A DNA stretch of 64,000 nucleotides, from positions 1-64,000 of the forward strand of contig DASTMP010000462.1 in the NCBI GenBank assembly GCA_035714085.1, in the 5' to 3' direction. This document shows, one piece after another, positions 26,678-35,928 of this stretch. This DNA comes from JAJVID01 sp035714085. GTDB taxonomy: Bacteria; Acidobacteriota; Blastocatellia; RBC074. Each line of letters begins with the position of its first letter. The stretch's first letter is position 1. The position numbers were made by a program, and so were the translations under genes. The notes under the pieces were generated by a model. That model was not told where the DNA came from, did not search any database, and worked only from the letters and a program-made list of their open reading frames with translations.

Positions 26678-29098
26678 CTAATCGCAACGAAGCGCGACCA
26701 TCGGGTCCACCTTAGTCGCCCGCCGCGCCGGTATCCAACACGCCAGCAGCATAATGAGCGTTAGTAATAACGCGATCACGATGAATGTTAGAGGGTCTGT
26801 TGCGCCTACGCCGAAGAGCAGCTTTTCCATCAACCTCGTCAAAGCGAACGCTCCGACGAGGCCGCCTGCGACGCCGATCAGCGCCAACGACATTCCTTGT
26901 TTGATAATCAACCTGAGCGCATCGCTCGTTTGCGCGCCCAATGCCATCCGAACCGCGATCTCGCGCGTGCGCTGCGTCACGGCATAGGACATTACGCCAT
27001 AGACGCCGACGGCGGCGAGCAATTGGGCCAGAGCCGCAAAACCGCCGAGCAGAAGCAATGCGAAGCGCCGTTCGGCGAGCGTCGCGGACATCATCTGGGT
27101 CATTGTCCTGACTTTGCCGATGGCGACTTCACGATCCACCGCCCGGATCTCTTGCCGCACGGCGCCAATCAACGCCTCCGGTTCCGACGTCGTGCGCACG
27201 ACGAGCGGGACGGCGCCGACTACCAATTGGTTGTACGGAACGTACATCTCAGGCCCGGGGGCTTTGTCAGGGCCGAAGTGCCTGATGTCATTCACGACGC
27301 CGACGATCTCGCTGGCCGCCGGCCGATTGCGAATGATGATGCGTTGGCCGAGCGGGTCTTCGTTAGGGTAGAACTGGCGAGCGAAACTTTCGTTGATGAT
27401 CGCCACCTGCGGCGAGCCGTCACGATCCGATTCGGCGAACGCGCGACCGCGCCGAATCTGCATTCCCATAGCGCGGAAATAGTCCGTGGTGGCGATCTGA
27501 AATCCGGCAACCTGACGCTCCGATGGCGCGAGGGTCTGCCCTTCCTTGCGAAAAGTCCACCCACGCTCGTGTCCGCCGAGTGGCAAGCTGTCAATCGCGC
27601 CGACCCCCGCGACTCCGGGCAGCGCCCCGATACGTTCGATCACCTGCCCGTAAAAATTCAGCCGATGCGCTTGATAATCCTTGCCCCTGTACCGCGACGA
27701 AGGCAGGTTGACCTCAACCGTCAACAGGTTCGTGGTCTGAATCCCGATCTCGACGCGCCGCAATCGCATGAAACTGTTCAAGAGCAGCCCGGCGCCGACG
27801 AGCACGATCAGCGCCAGCGCGATTTCAGAGACGACCAGCGCGCCGAAAATCCGCTTGTTCGCAAGGGAGCCGGAAGCGCCGCGCCCGCCCTCCTTGAGCG
27901 ATTCGTGAAGTTTGATTCGCGCCGCCTGAAGCGCCGGAAGCATGCCGAAAATCAAGCCGGCCAACACCGTCACCGCCAGCGTGAACCACAGCGCGTAGAG
28001 GTCTACCCTGGCTGTCTGCAAGCGAGGAATTTCCGACGGGCTGAGCGCGAGCAATGCGTCCGTGCCCCACAAAGCCAGCAATAGGCCGAGGCCACCCCCA
28101 AGGCCGGCGAGCAGGACGCTTTCCGTGAGCAACTGCCTGGCGATTCGCCAGCGACTCGCGCCGAGCGCCGAACGAATGGTGATCTCCGCCCGCCTCATCG
28201 CGCCCCGCGCGATCAGCAGGCTTGAGACATTCGCGCAAGCGATGAGCAACACCAGCCCGACCGCGCTCATCAGCATCAACATCGTCGTCCGCGCCTGTCC
28301 GACTTCGTCTTCGAGCAACGGAACGACATTCACCGTCCAGTGTTTGTTCGTCGCCGGATATTGCCGCGCCAGCGAGCCGGCAATCGTCTCCATCTCCACG
28401 CGGACTTGCGCCAGCGAGGCGTCGGGACGGCGGCGCGCGATCACTTGTAGAAAATGAGCATCGCGCATCTGGGTCTGATTGGCGTTGAGCGCCAGCGGCG
28501 TCCAGATCTCGGCGCCGCGCGGATACTGAAATCCGGCGGGCATGATCCCAAGGACGGTGTATTGTGAGCCGTCGAGATTTACCCGCTGTCCCACCACGTT
28601 CGGATCGCCCCCGAACCGCCGCTGCCACAAACCGTAACCGAGCAGCGCCACCGTATCGCTCCCCGGTTTGTCCTCCTCGGAGGTGAAGACCCGCCCGTGC
28701 AACGGGCTGACGCCGAGGACGGAGAAGAAATTGGCGGAAACGAAAGCGGCGACTACGGAATCGGCATGATCCTGGCTCGCCAGCGCCTGCTCCTCCTGCC
28801 CCCACGCCGCTATCTCGACCAGCGTCCGACTCTGCCGGCGCCAGTCGAGGAAATTTGCGGGAGCGACTTCAAGGCGCTCACTCGGCGCCGCAGCGTCTGT
28901 CTCCTTCTCATAGATTCGCGCCAACGCCGCAGGCTCTGGATAAGGCAATGGGCGCAACAATACAGCGTTGACGACGCTGAAGATCGCCGTGTTCGCGCCA
29001 ATGCCGAGCGCCAGCGTGATCACGGCGATCAACGTAAAACCAGGCTGCTTCATCAACATTCGCGCGCCGTAGCGCAAGTCTTGCCAGAGCGTTTGCAT
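26678..29098 (-). CDS. ADOP-type orphan ABC permease, no prefix domain (permease 10)
   Basis: This 806-aa protein shows the standard short form. TM1 is 21-44, periplasmic domain 1 about 50-265, TM2 272-297, coupling helix 304-321 (EITIRSALGASRWRI), TM3 325-350, TM4 368-390 and TM5 419-442. Periplasmic domain 2 is about 443-670, then TM6 682-706, coupling helix 712-731 (EIAVRMALGAQTSDA), TM7 735-757 and TM8 771-790. The start follows GGAGGGG. Where the family has CANVANLLLAR, this one has CANVSSLLIAR. It is the last gene of the operon from 41078, following the small secreted protein by 100 bp. Confidence 0.95.
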   Translation of the reverse strand: MQTLWQDLRYGARMLMKQPGFTLIAVITLALGIGANTAIFSVVNAVLLRPLPYPEPAALARIYEKETDAAAPSERLEVAPANFLDWRRQSRTLVEIAAWGQEEQALASQDHADSVVAAFVSANFFSVLGVSPLHGRVFTSEEDKPGSDTVALLGYGLWQRRFGGDPNVVGQRVNLDGSQYTVLGIMPAGFQYPRGAEIWTPLALNANQTQMRDAHFLQVIARRRPDASLAQVRVEMETIAGSLARQYPATNKHWTVNVVPLLEDEVGQARTTMLMLMSAVGLVLLIACANVSSLLIARGAMRRAEITIRSALGASRWRIARQLLTESVLLAGLGGGLGLLLALWGTDALLALSPSEIPRLQTARVDLYALWFTLAVTVLAGLIFGMLPALQAARIKLHESLKEGGRGASGSLANKRIFGALVVSEIALALIVLVGAGLLLNSFMRLRRVEIGIQTTNLLTVEVNLPSSRYRGKDYQAHRLNFYGQVIERIGALPGVAGVGAIDSLPLGGHERGWTFRKEGQTLAPSERQVAGFQIATTDYFRAMGMQIRRGRAFAESDRDGSPQVAIINESFARQFYPNEDPLGQRIIIRNRPAASEIVGVVNDIRHFGPDKAPGPEMYVPYNQLVVGAVPLVVRTTSEPEALIGAVRQEIRAVDREVAIGKVRTMTQMMSATLAERRFALLLLGGFAALAQLLAAVGVYGVMSYAVTQRTREIAVRMALGAQTSDALRLIIKQGMSLALIGVAGGLVGAFALTRLMEKLLFGVGATDPLTFIVIALLLTLIMLLACWIPARRATKVDPMVALRCD

Positions 29099-29110
29099 AA
29101 TCCCCTCCTT

Positions 29111-29138
29111 GAAGATCGAGGATCGAAGATCGAGGATC
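29111..29138. repeat. Two tandem copies of a 14-bp GAAGATCGAGGATC unit
   Basis: Exact tandem copies at 29111-29124 and 29125-29138, in the 100-bp gap between the small secreted protein and permease 10, followed by CGCGATTTTTGATC. It is related to the GATCGA-rich dyad at 21232-21276. Confidence 0.75.
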
Positions 29139-29198
29139 GCGATTTTTGATCATCATTCTTCAACCCTCTTTTACTTCAGGCGCCGGAATCTCTTGATG

Positions 29199-29663
29199 CT
29201 AAGGTTTTTCCGCCGCGCTCTTCGAGACTTTCCAGGTCCCTTTTTCGGTTACTTCCGTCGAGCCTTTTGGGGATATGGCGTATGTGCCCTCAAGTTTATC
29301 TCCCTGGAATTGTCCTTCGATCGCGACTTCCACCTGGCCATCCGGGCTTTCGATCTTTCCTTTCATCTTCCCGTCCGCGATCTGCAGCGATTTGATATCG
29401 GCGGCTTGCTCTCCATCCGGATTGATCCATTTCACTGCGCCACGCCACTGCCCCTTCTCGTCCTTGCTTAGAGTGATGGAGAGTTTGTCCGTGTTCCCGT
29501 CAGCAGTGTTGTAGGAGCCGGTCCACACGCCAACATACTTTTGATCGTCTGATTTGCCTCCTTGCTCGCCGGCGCCCGGATTTTCAGCGGCCAACAGGCC
29601 TGACGGAACCACCCATGTCAATACGACGATCAGCAACGGGACTTGGAAAAGTTTTCTTCGCAT
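29199..29663 (-). CDS. Small secreted beta-rich protein, lipocalin-like
   Basis: This 154-aa protein starts after AGGAGGA. Residues 1-26 are a signal peptide (MRRKLFQVPLLIVVLTWVV...LLAAE). A short Gly/Ser/Asp linker follows. From about 42 come regularly spaced strands: YVGVWTGSYN, DKLSITLSKDEKGQWRGAVK, ADIKSLQIADGKMKGKIE, VEVAIEGQFQGDKLEGTYAI and ending KGTWKVSKSA. This GxWxG...G(K/T)Y layout resembles small lipocalin or calycin-like domains used to bind hydrophobic ligands; no catalytic residues are seen. Its place between permeases 11 and 10 suggests a periplasmic partner. The fold assignment is tentative. Confidence 0.7.
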   Translation of the reverse strand: MRRKLFQVPLLIVVLTWVVPSGLLAAENPGAGEQGGKSDDQKYVGVWTGSYNTADGNTDKLSITLSKDEKGQWRGAVKWINPDGEQAADIKSLQIADGKMKGKIESPDGQVEVAIEGQFQGDKLEGTYAISPKGSTEVTEKGTWKVSKSAAEKP

Positions 29664-29700
29664 AAATTCCTCCTAGTTTTTTGAGTTTTAAGAGATTCAT

Positions 29701-29769
29701 CCACCAAGTCACACAAAGAAGCGCGAAGGTTCTTTTCCTCTTCGTGAACCCTCGTGTGGCTTCGTGGAA
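29701..29769. repeat. CCACGAAG-type hairpin between permease 11 and the small secreted gene
   Basis: CCACCAAGTCACACAAAGAAG faces CTTCGTGAACCCTCGTGTGGCTTCGTGG, forming an imperfect stem. The units are of the same kind as the dyad at 19713-19783. No U-run follows, so termination is not assured. Confidence 0.65.
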
Positions 29770-29775
29770 GGAAAT

Positions 29776-32199
29776 TTATTCGCAACGAAGCGCGACCATC
29801 GGATCCACTTTCATCGCCCGCCGCGCCGGAATCCAGCAAGCCAGCAAGGCGACAATAGTCAGCAACAACGCGATTCCGGTAAACGTCATCGGGTCGGTCG
29901 GCTCCACGCCGAACAGGAAGTCTTTCATCAGGCGCGTCAGCGCGAACGACGCCCCCAAGCCGAGCGCGATGCCGGCGAGGGCCAGCGCCAATCCCCTTCC
30001 GACGACCATCTTCAACACATCGCCGGACCGCGCGCCGAGCGCCACGCGAACGCCGATTTCATGCGTGCGCCGCGTCACGACGTACGACATCACGCCGTAA
30101 ACTCCGATCGCCGCGAGCAGTAGCCCAATGGCCGCGAACAGGCCGAGCAGCGTCGAGTTGAACCGCTGCTGCGCGAGCGAACGTCCGACGATCTGTTCGA
30201 GCGAGAGCATGCCGGTTAGCGGCAGCGACGGATCAACCTTGAGCATCTCCCGCTTGACCGCAGCGCCGAGAGCGAGCGGATCGCCAGACGCGCGAACGAC
30301 GAATTTCATGGTCACGAACTCCCGCGCTACTCGCATCAAGCTATCATCTACCTGAGCCACGGGGACGAAGACGGTCGGCGGCGCCGGATCGCCGAGGCCG
30401 AATTGCTTGACGTCGTTCACGACGCCGGCGATCTGATAAACCCGCGTCCCGTCGACGGTCAGTGACTGGCCGATCGGATCCGCGTTCGGGAAAGTCCGAT
30501 GCGCGTAAGTCTCGTTGACGATGATGGCCGGCGGCGCGCCCGCGGAATCGGCCTCGTTGAAGGCGCGCCCGCGGCGAATAGACATCTTCATCACTTTGAA
30601 GAAGTCCGGCGTGATCATCCGAAATTCGGTCGAAGCTACCGAATCAGGCTCCCCAGCTACGCCGACGCCGAGATTTAGCCATGCGCCCAGCGGCAGATTG
30701 CTCGTCACCGCAGCGGCTTCGGCGCCGGGCAAGTTCTTCAGGCGCTCAAGCGCGCGGCTGAAATAATCTGCGTTCTGCGCCGTCGATTCGTACTGCTTAC
30801 CGTTAGGCGCGACCTCAAAGGTCAATACATTGCCCGGATCGAAACCAGGGTCGACCTGGCGCAAATTGGCGAAGGTGCGGATCAACAAACCCGCGCCAAC
30901 CAGCAGCGTGATGGCGAGCGCGATCTCCGCCACAACCAGCGCGCTCCGCATTCGGCCGCGTTCCCCTCCGATGGAGCCTTGGCCGCCGCCTTCCTTTAGC
31001 GCGCGATTGACGTCCACACGCGCCGCCTGCAACGCCGGAGCAAGCGCAAAGAGCAGACCGGATATCACCGCCGCGCCGAGCGTGAAGGCGAAAACGCGCC
31101 AATCGAAGCCGATTTCGCCACTGCGCGGAATCAATCCTTGCGGCAGCAGCGCCGTCAATGCCTCCATGCCCCAAGTGGCGAGTAGCAGGCCAGCGCCGCC
31201 GCCTATGAGGGCAAGCAATACGCCCTCGGTCAACGACTGGCGCGCCAGACACCATCGGCTCGCGCCGAGCGCCTGCCGCAGCGCCATCTCTTTCTGCCGC
31301 GCGGTCGCTTGCGTCAACTGCAAATTGGCGACGTTGGCGCAGGCGATGAGCAGGACGAAGCTGACCGCGCCGAGCAGAATCAGCAGCATCGGACGCGCCT
31401 CCGCTGTCAAACTGGCCAGATAAGGCTCGACCCGAATCCCGATTTCTTCCCGCCACAGCTGCTTCGGATAAGAGGCCTTGAACTGCTCGAAGACCGATTT
31501 CACCTCGGCCTGCGCCTGCTGGCGCGTCACGCCCGGCTTGAGCCGAGCCAGCACGGTATAGTTGTGCCCCTCATCCGCGCTCGCCAGGTTGACCCGCATC
31601 GGAACGAACACGTCCAATTGCCCGTCGCCGTAGCGGAAATCTTCCGGCATCACGCCGACCACCGTGTAGAGATCGCCGTTGATCGAGACGCCCTTGCCCG
31701 CGATCGCCGGATCGGCGCCGAAGCGCCGACGCCACAATCCATTGCTCAGAACCGCAACGCGCCCGCCGTTCAGCGAATCTTCCTCCTTCGTGAAGCCTCG
31801 CCCGACGGCCGGATTCACGCCGAGGACGCGAAAGAAATCCGCGCTGACCCTGACACCCGCGACGAACTCCGGCTCACCGCCGCCCGAAAGATTGACGCCG
31901 GAGCCAATCCCAGTCATGGCGGCGACGCCGTCGAACGACTGGCTATGCTCGCGCCAGAAGATGAACTTAGGTTCGCTGGCGCCCCTGAAACTCGCGTTCG
32001 GCCAATCCGGCGCGAGGCTCATAATGCGCTCCGGCTCCGGATATGAGAGCGGGCGCAAGAGCGCGGCGTTGACGACGGTGAAGATCGCCGTGTTCGCGCC
32101 TATGCCAAGCGCGAGCGTGATTACAGCGATCAGCGTGAAGCCGGGTTTCTTGAGTAACATTCGCCCGCCGTAGCGCAGGTCTTGCAATAGGGTTTGCAT
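29776..32199 (-). CDS. ADOP-type orphan ABC permease, no prefix domain (permease 11)
   Basis: This 807-aa protein starts MQTLLQDLRYGGRMLLKK, with GGRML for the usual GARML. Coupling helix 1 is EMALRQALGASRWCLARQS, carrying a cysteine and Ser for the common Leu, then TEGVLL for TESLLL. Helix 2 is EIGVRVALGARSGDVLKMV. The segment after TM4 reads LKEGGGQGSIGGERG. The loop before the CANVANLQLTQ stretch lacks the usual LLLAR. The last 99 bp or so of coding sequence (29790-29888) are nearly identical to the end of permease 12, although the two proteins differ widely elsewhere. Confidence 0.95.
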   Translation of the reverse strand: MQTLLQDLRYGGRMLLKKPGFTLIAVITLALGIGANTAIFTVVNAALLRPLSYPEPERIMSLAPDWPNASFRGASEPKFIFWREHSQSFDGVAAMTGIGSGVNLSGGGEPEFVAGVRVSADFFRVLGVNPAVGRGFTKEEDSLNGGRVAVLSNGLWRRRFGADPAIAGKGVSINGDLYTVVGVMPEDFRYGDGQLDVFVPMRVNLASADEGHNYTVLARLKPGVTRQQAQAEVKSVFEQFKASYPKQLWREEIGIRVEPYLASLTAEARPMLLILLGAVSFVLLIACANVANLQLTQATARQKEMALRQALGASRWCLARQSLTEGVLLALIGGGAGLLLATWGMEALTALLPQGLIPRSGEIGFDWRVFAFTLGAAVISGLLFALAPALQAARVDVNRALKEGGGQGSIGGERGRMRSALVVAEIALAITLLVGAGLLIRTFANLRQVDPGFDPGNVLTFEVAPNGKQYESTAQNADYFSRALERLKNLPGAEAAAVTSNLPLGAWLNLGVGVAGEPDSVASTEFRMITPDFFKVMKMSIRRGRAFNEADSAGAPPAIIVNETYAHRTFPNADPIGQSLTVDGTRVYQIAGVVNDVKQFGLGDPAPPTVFVPVAQVDDSLMRVAREFVTMKFVVRASGDPLALGAAVKREMLKVDPSLPLTGMLSLEQIVGRSLAQQRFNSTLLGLFAAIGLLLAAIGVYGVMSYVVTRRTHEIGVRVALGARSGDVLKMVVGRGLALALAGIALGLGASFALTRLMKDFLFGVEPTDPMTFTGIALLLTIVALLACWIPARRAMKVDPMVALRCE

Positions 32200-32212
32200 A
32201 ATTCCTCCAGAG

Positions 32213-32308
32213 CCAGGTGTCAGGTTCCAGGTGTCAGGCGTCAGGATAAAGTCTGCGGCGTCATTCCTTATCTGAAACCTGGCGCCTGGAACCTGACGCC
32301 TGACACCT
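32213..32308. repeat. Heptamer inverted-repeat element 4
   Basis: Between permeases 12 and 11. Left arm CCAGGTGTCAGGTTCCAGG, core AAAGTCTGCGGCGTCATTCC (reverse of element 1), right arm GGCGCCTGGAACCTGACGCC. From 32253 to 32336 it is identical over 84 bp to 35873-35956, running into the next coding region. Confidence 0.9.
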
Positions 32309-34754
32309 ATTCACATCTGAGCGCGACCATCGGATCCACTTTCATCGCCCGCCGCGCCGGAATCCAGCAGGCCAGCAAGGCGACAATAGTCAGCAACAAC
32401 GCGATTCCGGCAAACGTCAATGGGTCAGTCGGGCTTACGCCAAACAACAAACTCGTCATAAAGCGTGTCAGGGCCAGGGCTCCGGCGCCACCGAGCGCCA
32501 GACCGATCAACACCAGACCCAGCCCCTGACTGAGAACCAGCTTCAGCACATCGCGGGCTTGCGCCCCCAGCGCAAGGCGGATGCCGATCTCTTGTGTGCG
32601 TTGCGACACGGCGTAGGCCACCACGCCATACAGACCGATGGATGTCAGCAGCAGCGCCACTCCGGCAAAGACGCCCAGCAGCAGGCTGTTGAAACGTGGC
32701 TGATCGAGCGTGCGCGATAGATAATCGTCCAGCGTCCTGACCTGACTGACCGGAACATTGCGATCCAGCTTCGTGACGGCCTCACGAATGGCGGCTGTCA
32801 GGCTCTGCGGGTCGCGCTGCGCGCGCAATACCAGAGTGAATGACCCCATCGCCGGAACCTGCGGAATGTGCAGGTAGGCTTCAGGCTCGGGCGCCAGGCT
32901 CGGATTTTTCGAACGGGTGTCGGCCACCACGCCGACGATTTCACGCATCGGGATGGGCTTTTCACCGGCTGAAATGCCCAGCTTGATGCGTTTTCCCAGA
33001 GGGTCTTCATTCGGGAAATATTTTTTGGCGAACGCTTCATTGATGACAACCACGGGCAGCGCTTTCGAATTGTCGCGCGCGTCGAATTCGCGCCCTTGCT
33101 CGACGGCGGTTCCGAGCGCGTGGAAGTAACCGGGGCCGATCATGAAAAATCGCGTCTCATAAGGAAACTCATTCCCGAAATCTTTCGGTCGGCCTTCGAT
33201 ATCGAGGCTGATGGTGTAGTTGCTGCCGCTGAGCGGCATCGGAGCGGCGGAGCTGTAAGCCGTCACGCCCGGCAAGGATTCGAGCGCGGCCAGCAGCCGA
33301 TCATGAAATTCGGCGCGCTGCTCCCCTCGCGGATAACTCGCATCAGACAAACCGACGCGCATCGTCAGTATCTGTCGCGGATCGAAACCCGGATTGACAC
33401 GCAGCAAGCGCGCAAAGCTCTGAATCAGCAATCCGGCGCCGACCAGAAGCACAACCGCTATTGCAACTTCGGCCACCACCAGCGCGCCGCGGGCGACGCC
33501 GCGAGCGCCAGTCGAGTTGCGCCCGCTCTCTTTCAGCGTCGCATGCAAATCGAGCCTCGACGACTGCCATGCTGGAATCAGCCCCATCACCAACCCGGTG
33601 AGCATCGTCGCTCCCAGCGTGAAGAGTAGGACGCGGCGATCAATCGCGGCTTCGGCGATGCGCGGAACATCCGCCGGCGTAATTGCGATCAGAGCGTCTG
33701 CGACGAAGCTCGCCAGCATGATTCCGGCCCCGGCGCCGAGCGCGGCGAGCAGAACGCTTTCGGTCAGCAATTGCCGAATGAGCCTGAAGCGCCCCGCGCC
33801 CAACGCGGCGCGCACGGCGATTTCGCGCCGGCGATTGAGCGAACGCGCCAGCAATAGGTTCGCCACGTTGGCGCACGCGATCAACAACACACAGCACACG
33901 GCGGCGAAGACTACCCACAATGCCCCGCTGACGTCGCCAGTCAGGTTTTTTAGCAGCGGCGCCACACGCGCGCTCGATCCTTTATTGTCGTTTGGATATT
34001 GCTTTTCAAGCTCTCCGGCGATGGCCACAAGCTCCGCTTCGGCCTGCTCGGCGGTCGAGCCGGGCTTCAGCAATCCGACTGCCTGCAGGTAAAAATAACT
34101 GCGTTGGTTGGCCGGGGCGCCGCTCTGCGCTTCGGTATGACTGGCATAGTTGATCCACATCTCAACAGGCTCTGCGCGAATCGGAAATTGAAACCCCGGT
34201 GACATGACGCCAACCACAGTGTAGCTCTCGCCGTTGATCGCGATAACTTTGCCTACGACGTTCGGATCGGCGTTGAAACGGATTCGCCACGCGCCGTGAC
34301 TGAGCGCGACAACACGCCCGCCGCCGGCTTTATCTTCATTCGGCAAAAATGTGCGACCGTATAGCGGCTTGGCGCCGAGAATCTGGAACAGGTCAGCCGT
34401 CGCCATGACGCCTTCCAAGCTGACGGCGGCGCCGGCGCCAGTCAGCGTCAAACCTGTGTCGCGATAAACCGCCATCCGTTCAAAGGCGCGGCTCCGCGTC
34501 CGGTAATCGGAAAAATTCGGATAGGATAGCGAACCAAACTCCGATCTATTTTTGGTATCAGTCGTCCCAATGGCCACAATCCGTTCCGGCGAGGCAAAGG
34601 GCAGCGGCTTGAGCAATACCGTATTGATAATGCTGAATATGGCTGTATTCGCGCCGATGCCCAAAGCCAGCGTAATGACGGCGATCAGCGTGAAGCCGGG
34701 ATTCTTAACCAGCATTCGCGCGCCGAAGCGCAGGTCTTGCCACAAAATGTTCAT
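32307..34754 (-). CDS. ADOP-type orphan ABC permease, no prefix domain (permease 12)
   Basis: Two ATGs lie close together. The upstream one (34760) is only two bases from GAGG, so 34754 (MNILWQDLRFGARML, as in permease 14) is preferred, giving 815 aa. TM1 is followed by FSIINTVLLKPLPFASPERI. Coupling helices: EIAVRAALGAGRFRLIRQL and EIGIRLALGAQARDVLKLV. TM2 has an unusual double cysteine (WVVFAAVCCVLLIACANVAN). The end, WIPARRAMKVDPMVALRCE, is shared with permease 11 at DNA level. It follows the gluzincin-type lipoprotein gene by 44 bp without a repeat element. Confidence 0.94.
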   Translation of the reverse strand: MNILWQDLRFGARMLVKNPGFTLIAVITLALGIGANTAIFSIINTVLLKPLPFASPERIVAIGTTDTKNRSEFGSLSYPNFSDYRTRSRAFERMAVYRDTGLTLTGAGAAVSLEGVMATADLFQILGAKPLYGRTFLPNEDKAGGGRVVALSHGAWRIRFNADPNVVGKVIAINGESYTVVGVMSPGFQFPIRAEPVEMWINYASHTEAQSGAPANQRSYFYLQAVGLLKPGSTAEQAEAELVAIAGELEKQYPNDNKGSSARVAPLLKNLTGDVSGALWVVFAAVCCVLLIACANVANLLLARSLNRRREIAVRAALGAGRFRLIRQLLTESVLLAALGAGAGIMLASFVADALIAITPADVPRIAEAAIDRRVLLFTLGATMLTGLVMGLIPAWQSSRLDLHATLKESGRNSTGARGVARGALVVAEVAIAVVLLVGAGLLIQSFARLLRVNPGFDPRQILTMRVGLSDASYPRGEQRAEFHDRLLAALESLPGVTAYSSAAPMPLSGSNYTISLDIEGRPKDFGNEFPYETRFFMIGPGYFHALGTAVEQGREFDARDNSKALPVVVINEAFAKKYFPNEDPLGKRIKLGISAGEKPIPMREIVGVVADTRSKNPSLAPEPEAYLHIPQVPAMGSFTLVLRAQRDPQSLTAAIREAVTKLDRNVPVSQVRTLDDYLSRTLDQPRFNSLLLGVFAGVALLLTSIGLYGVVAYAVSQRTQEIGIRLALGAQARDVLKLVLSQGLGLVLIGLALGGAGALALTRFMTSLLFGVSPTDPLTFAGIALLLTIVALLACWIPARRAMKVDPMVALRCE

Positions 34755-34798
34755 AACCATTTCCTCTATTCAACTTCCAGCCCAGTAGCCACTTCGGT

Positions 34799-35794
34799 TC
34801 AAAGATGAAACATATCCTTCAAGATAGCGGCTCGCTGACTCGTCGCATCGAACTTTCTTGGATTGTTGATGAAATACAGGTCGGTGAGACTGAAATACTG
34901 CCCCACAGGAATAACTTCCTTCCCTGTAATGTGCCGATTGAAGAACTCCCTGTAATCTTTTCCTGTCAAATTGTTCAATTCGGCAAGGACGTCAGCGTTG
35001 GTATACGTCCTGTCTGCCCGATTGAAGGCCCGATACATCGCCTTCATCAGATCATCCAGGTTCTTGGTATTGCGCGAGTGTGAGCGAATGTCGTAGTCCA
35101 GCATCATCCCCGCCACCAGGCCACCGCAGTAAACCAGAAAATAATGCCCGCTCTTCCGCTCTCCTTCACCCGCCTCGCTCATTGATAACGAGCCGATCCC
35201 GCTGTCATTCAGGTAGTACCCGAGAGGCAGTCCCAGCCGCGCCGGGATTTCGTCCTTGCCGATCAGGCCGAGCTTGAGGGCGATTCTGAAAGCGTAGTAT
35301 TCGGTGATCCCTTCGTTGAACCACTGTTCCCGGCCTGATCGGTATCGAAATGTCTCCGCATTCCAGAAATGGAGCATTTCGTGAATAACGGCCAACTTCC
35401 ATGTGAGATAACCGAAGACGAGTTTGTTTTCCATGCCTTCATTCATTGCAACGTCTATCATATTGGGGTCGGCCTCCGCCGCCATCTGTAAGTCGGGATC
35501 GCGCCGCATATTCACACTAAATTCCCGATAAACGTTCCCCGACGAATCTTTGGGCAAACCTCCGAACACCGTAACGCATTCCACAAAGGCAGGCTTGATC
35601 ACATCCTTAATCTGATTATCCAAAGGAAGCAGCCTGTGATCGAAGTAATTCAACGTGACTTCAACGTTTGAAACAGTGAGCCGCTCGATTTTGACCGGCC
35701 TATTTTCAGATTGCTGGCGCCTGGCGTCGCAAGCCAGGACCAGAATCGAACCAAGGAGGACAGGCCGCAGGACGGATTTGATTGTCAGAGTCAT
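34799..35794 (-). CDS. Gluzincin-type metallopeptidase lipoprotein (HExxH-X18-E)
   Basis: The open frame extends to 35884, but AAGGAG before the ATG at 35794 and the signal sequence that follows set the start, giving 331 aa. MTLTIKSVLRPVLLGSILVL precedes a VLAC lipobox with Cys22. Asp follows it at +2, which in enterobacteria retains lipoproteins in the inner membrane. The zinc site is His138-Glu139-x-x-His142 (HEMLH), with the third ligand Glu161 exactly 18 residues later (WFNEGITEYY). This is the MA(E) clan signature seen in M1/M61 families. A tyrosine-rich C-terminal half follows. It is probably an active periplasmic peptidase. Sitting inside an operon of permeases without an ATPase, it may process a peptide or partner protein handled by them; that is inference. 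Confidence 0.8.
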   Translation of the reverse strand: MTLTIKSVLRPVLLGSILVLACDARRQQSENRPVKIERLTVSNVEVTLNYFDHRLLPLDNQIKDVIKPAFVECVTVFGGLPKDSSGNVYREFSVNMRRDPDLQMAAEADPNMIDVAMNEGMENKLVFGYLTWKLAVIHEMLHFWNAETFRYRSGREQWFNEGITEYYAFRIALKLGLIGKDEIPARLGLPLGYYLNDSGIGSLSMSEAGEGERKSGHYFLVYCGGLVAGMMLDYDIRSHSRNTKNLDDLMKAMYRAFNRADRTYTNADVLAELNNLTGKDYREFFNRHITGKEVIPVGQYFSLTDLYFINNPRKFDATSQRAAILKDMFHL

Positions 35795-35843
35795 TACTTC
35801 TCCTTTCATCATGGCGCGCCTGTCAATACTGAGTTTAAAGAAG

Positions 35844-35928
35844 CTGTCAGGTGTCAGGCGCCAGGATAGAGACTGCGGCGTCATTCCTTATCTGAAACCT
35901 GGCGCCTGGAACCTGACGCCTGACACCT
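35844..35928. repeat. Heptamer inverted-repeat element 5
   Basis: Between permease 13a (35927-38386) and the metallopeptidase gene. Left arm CTGTCAGGTGTCAGGCGCCAGG, core TAGAGACTGCGGCGTCATTC, right arm GGCGCCTGGAACCTGACGCC. It shares 84 identical bases with element 4, extending into the permease 3' end. Confidence 0.9.
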
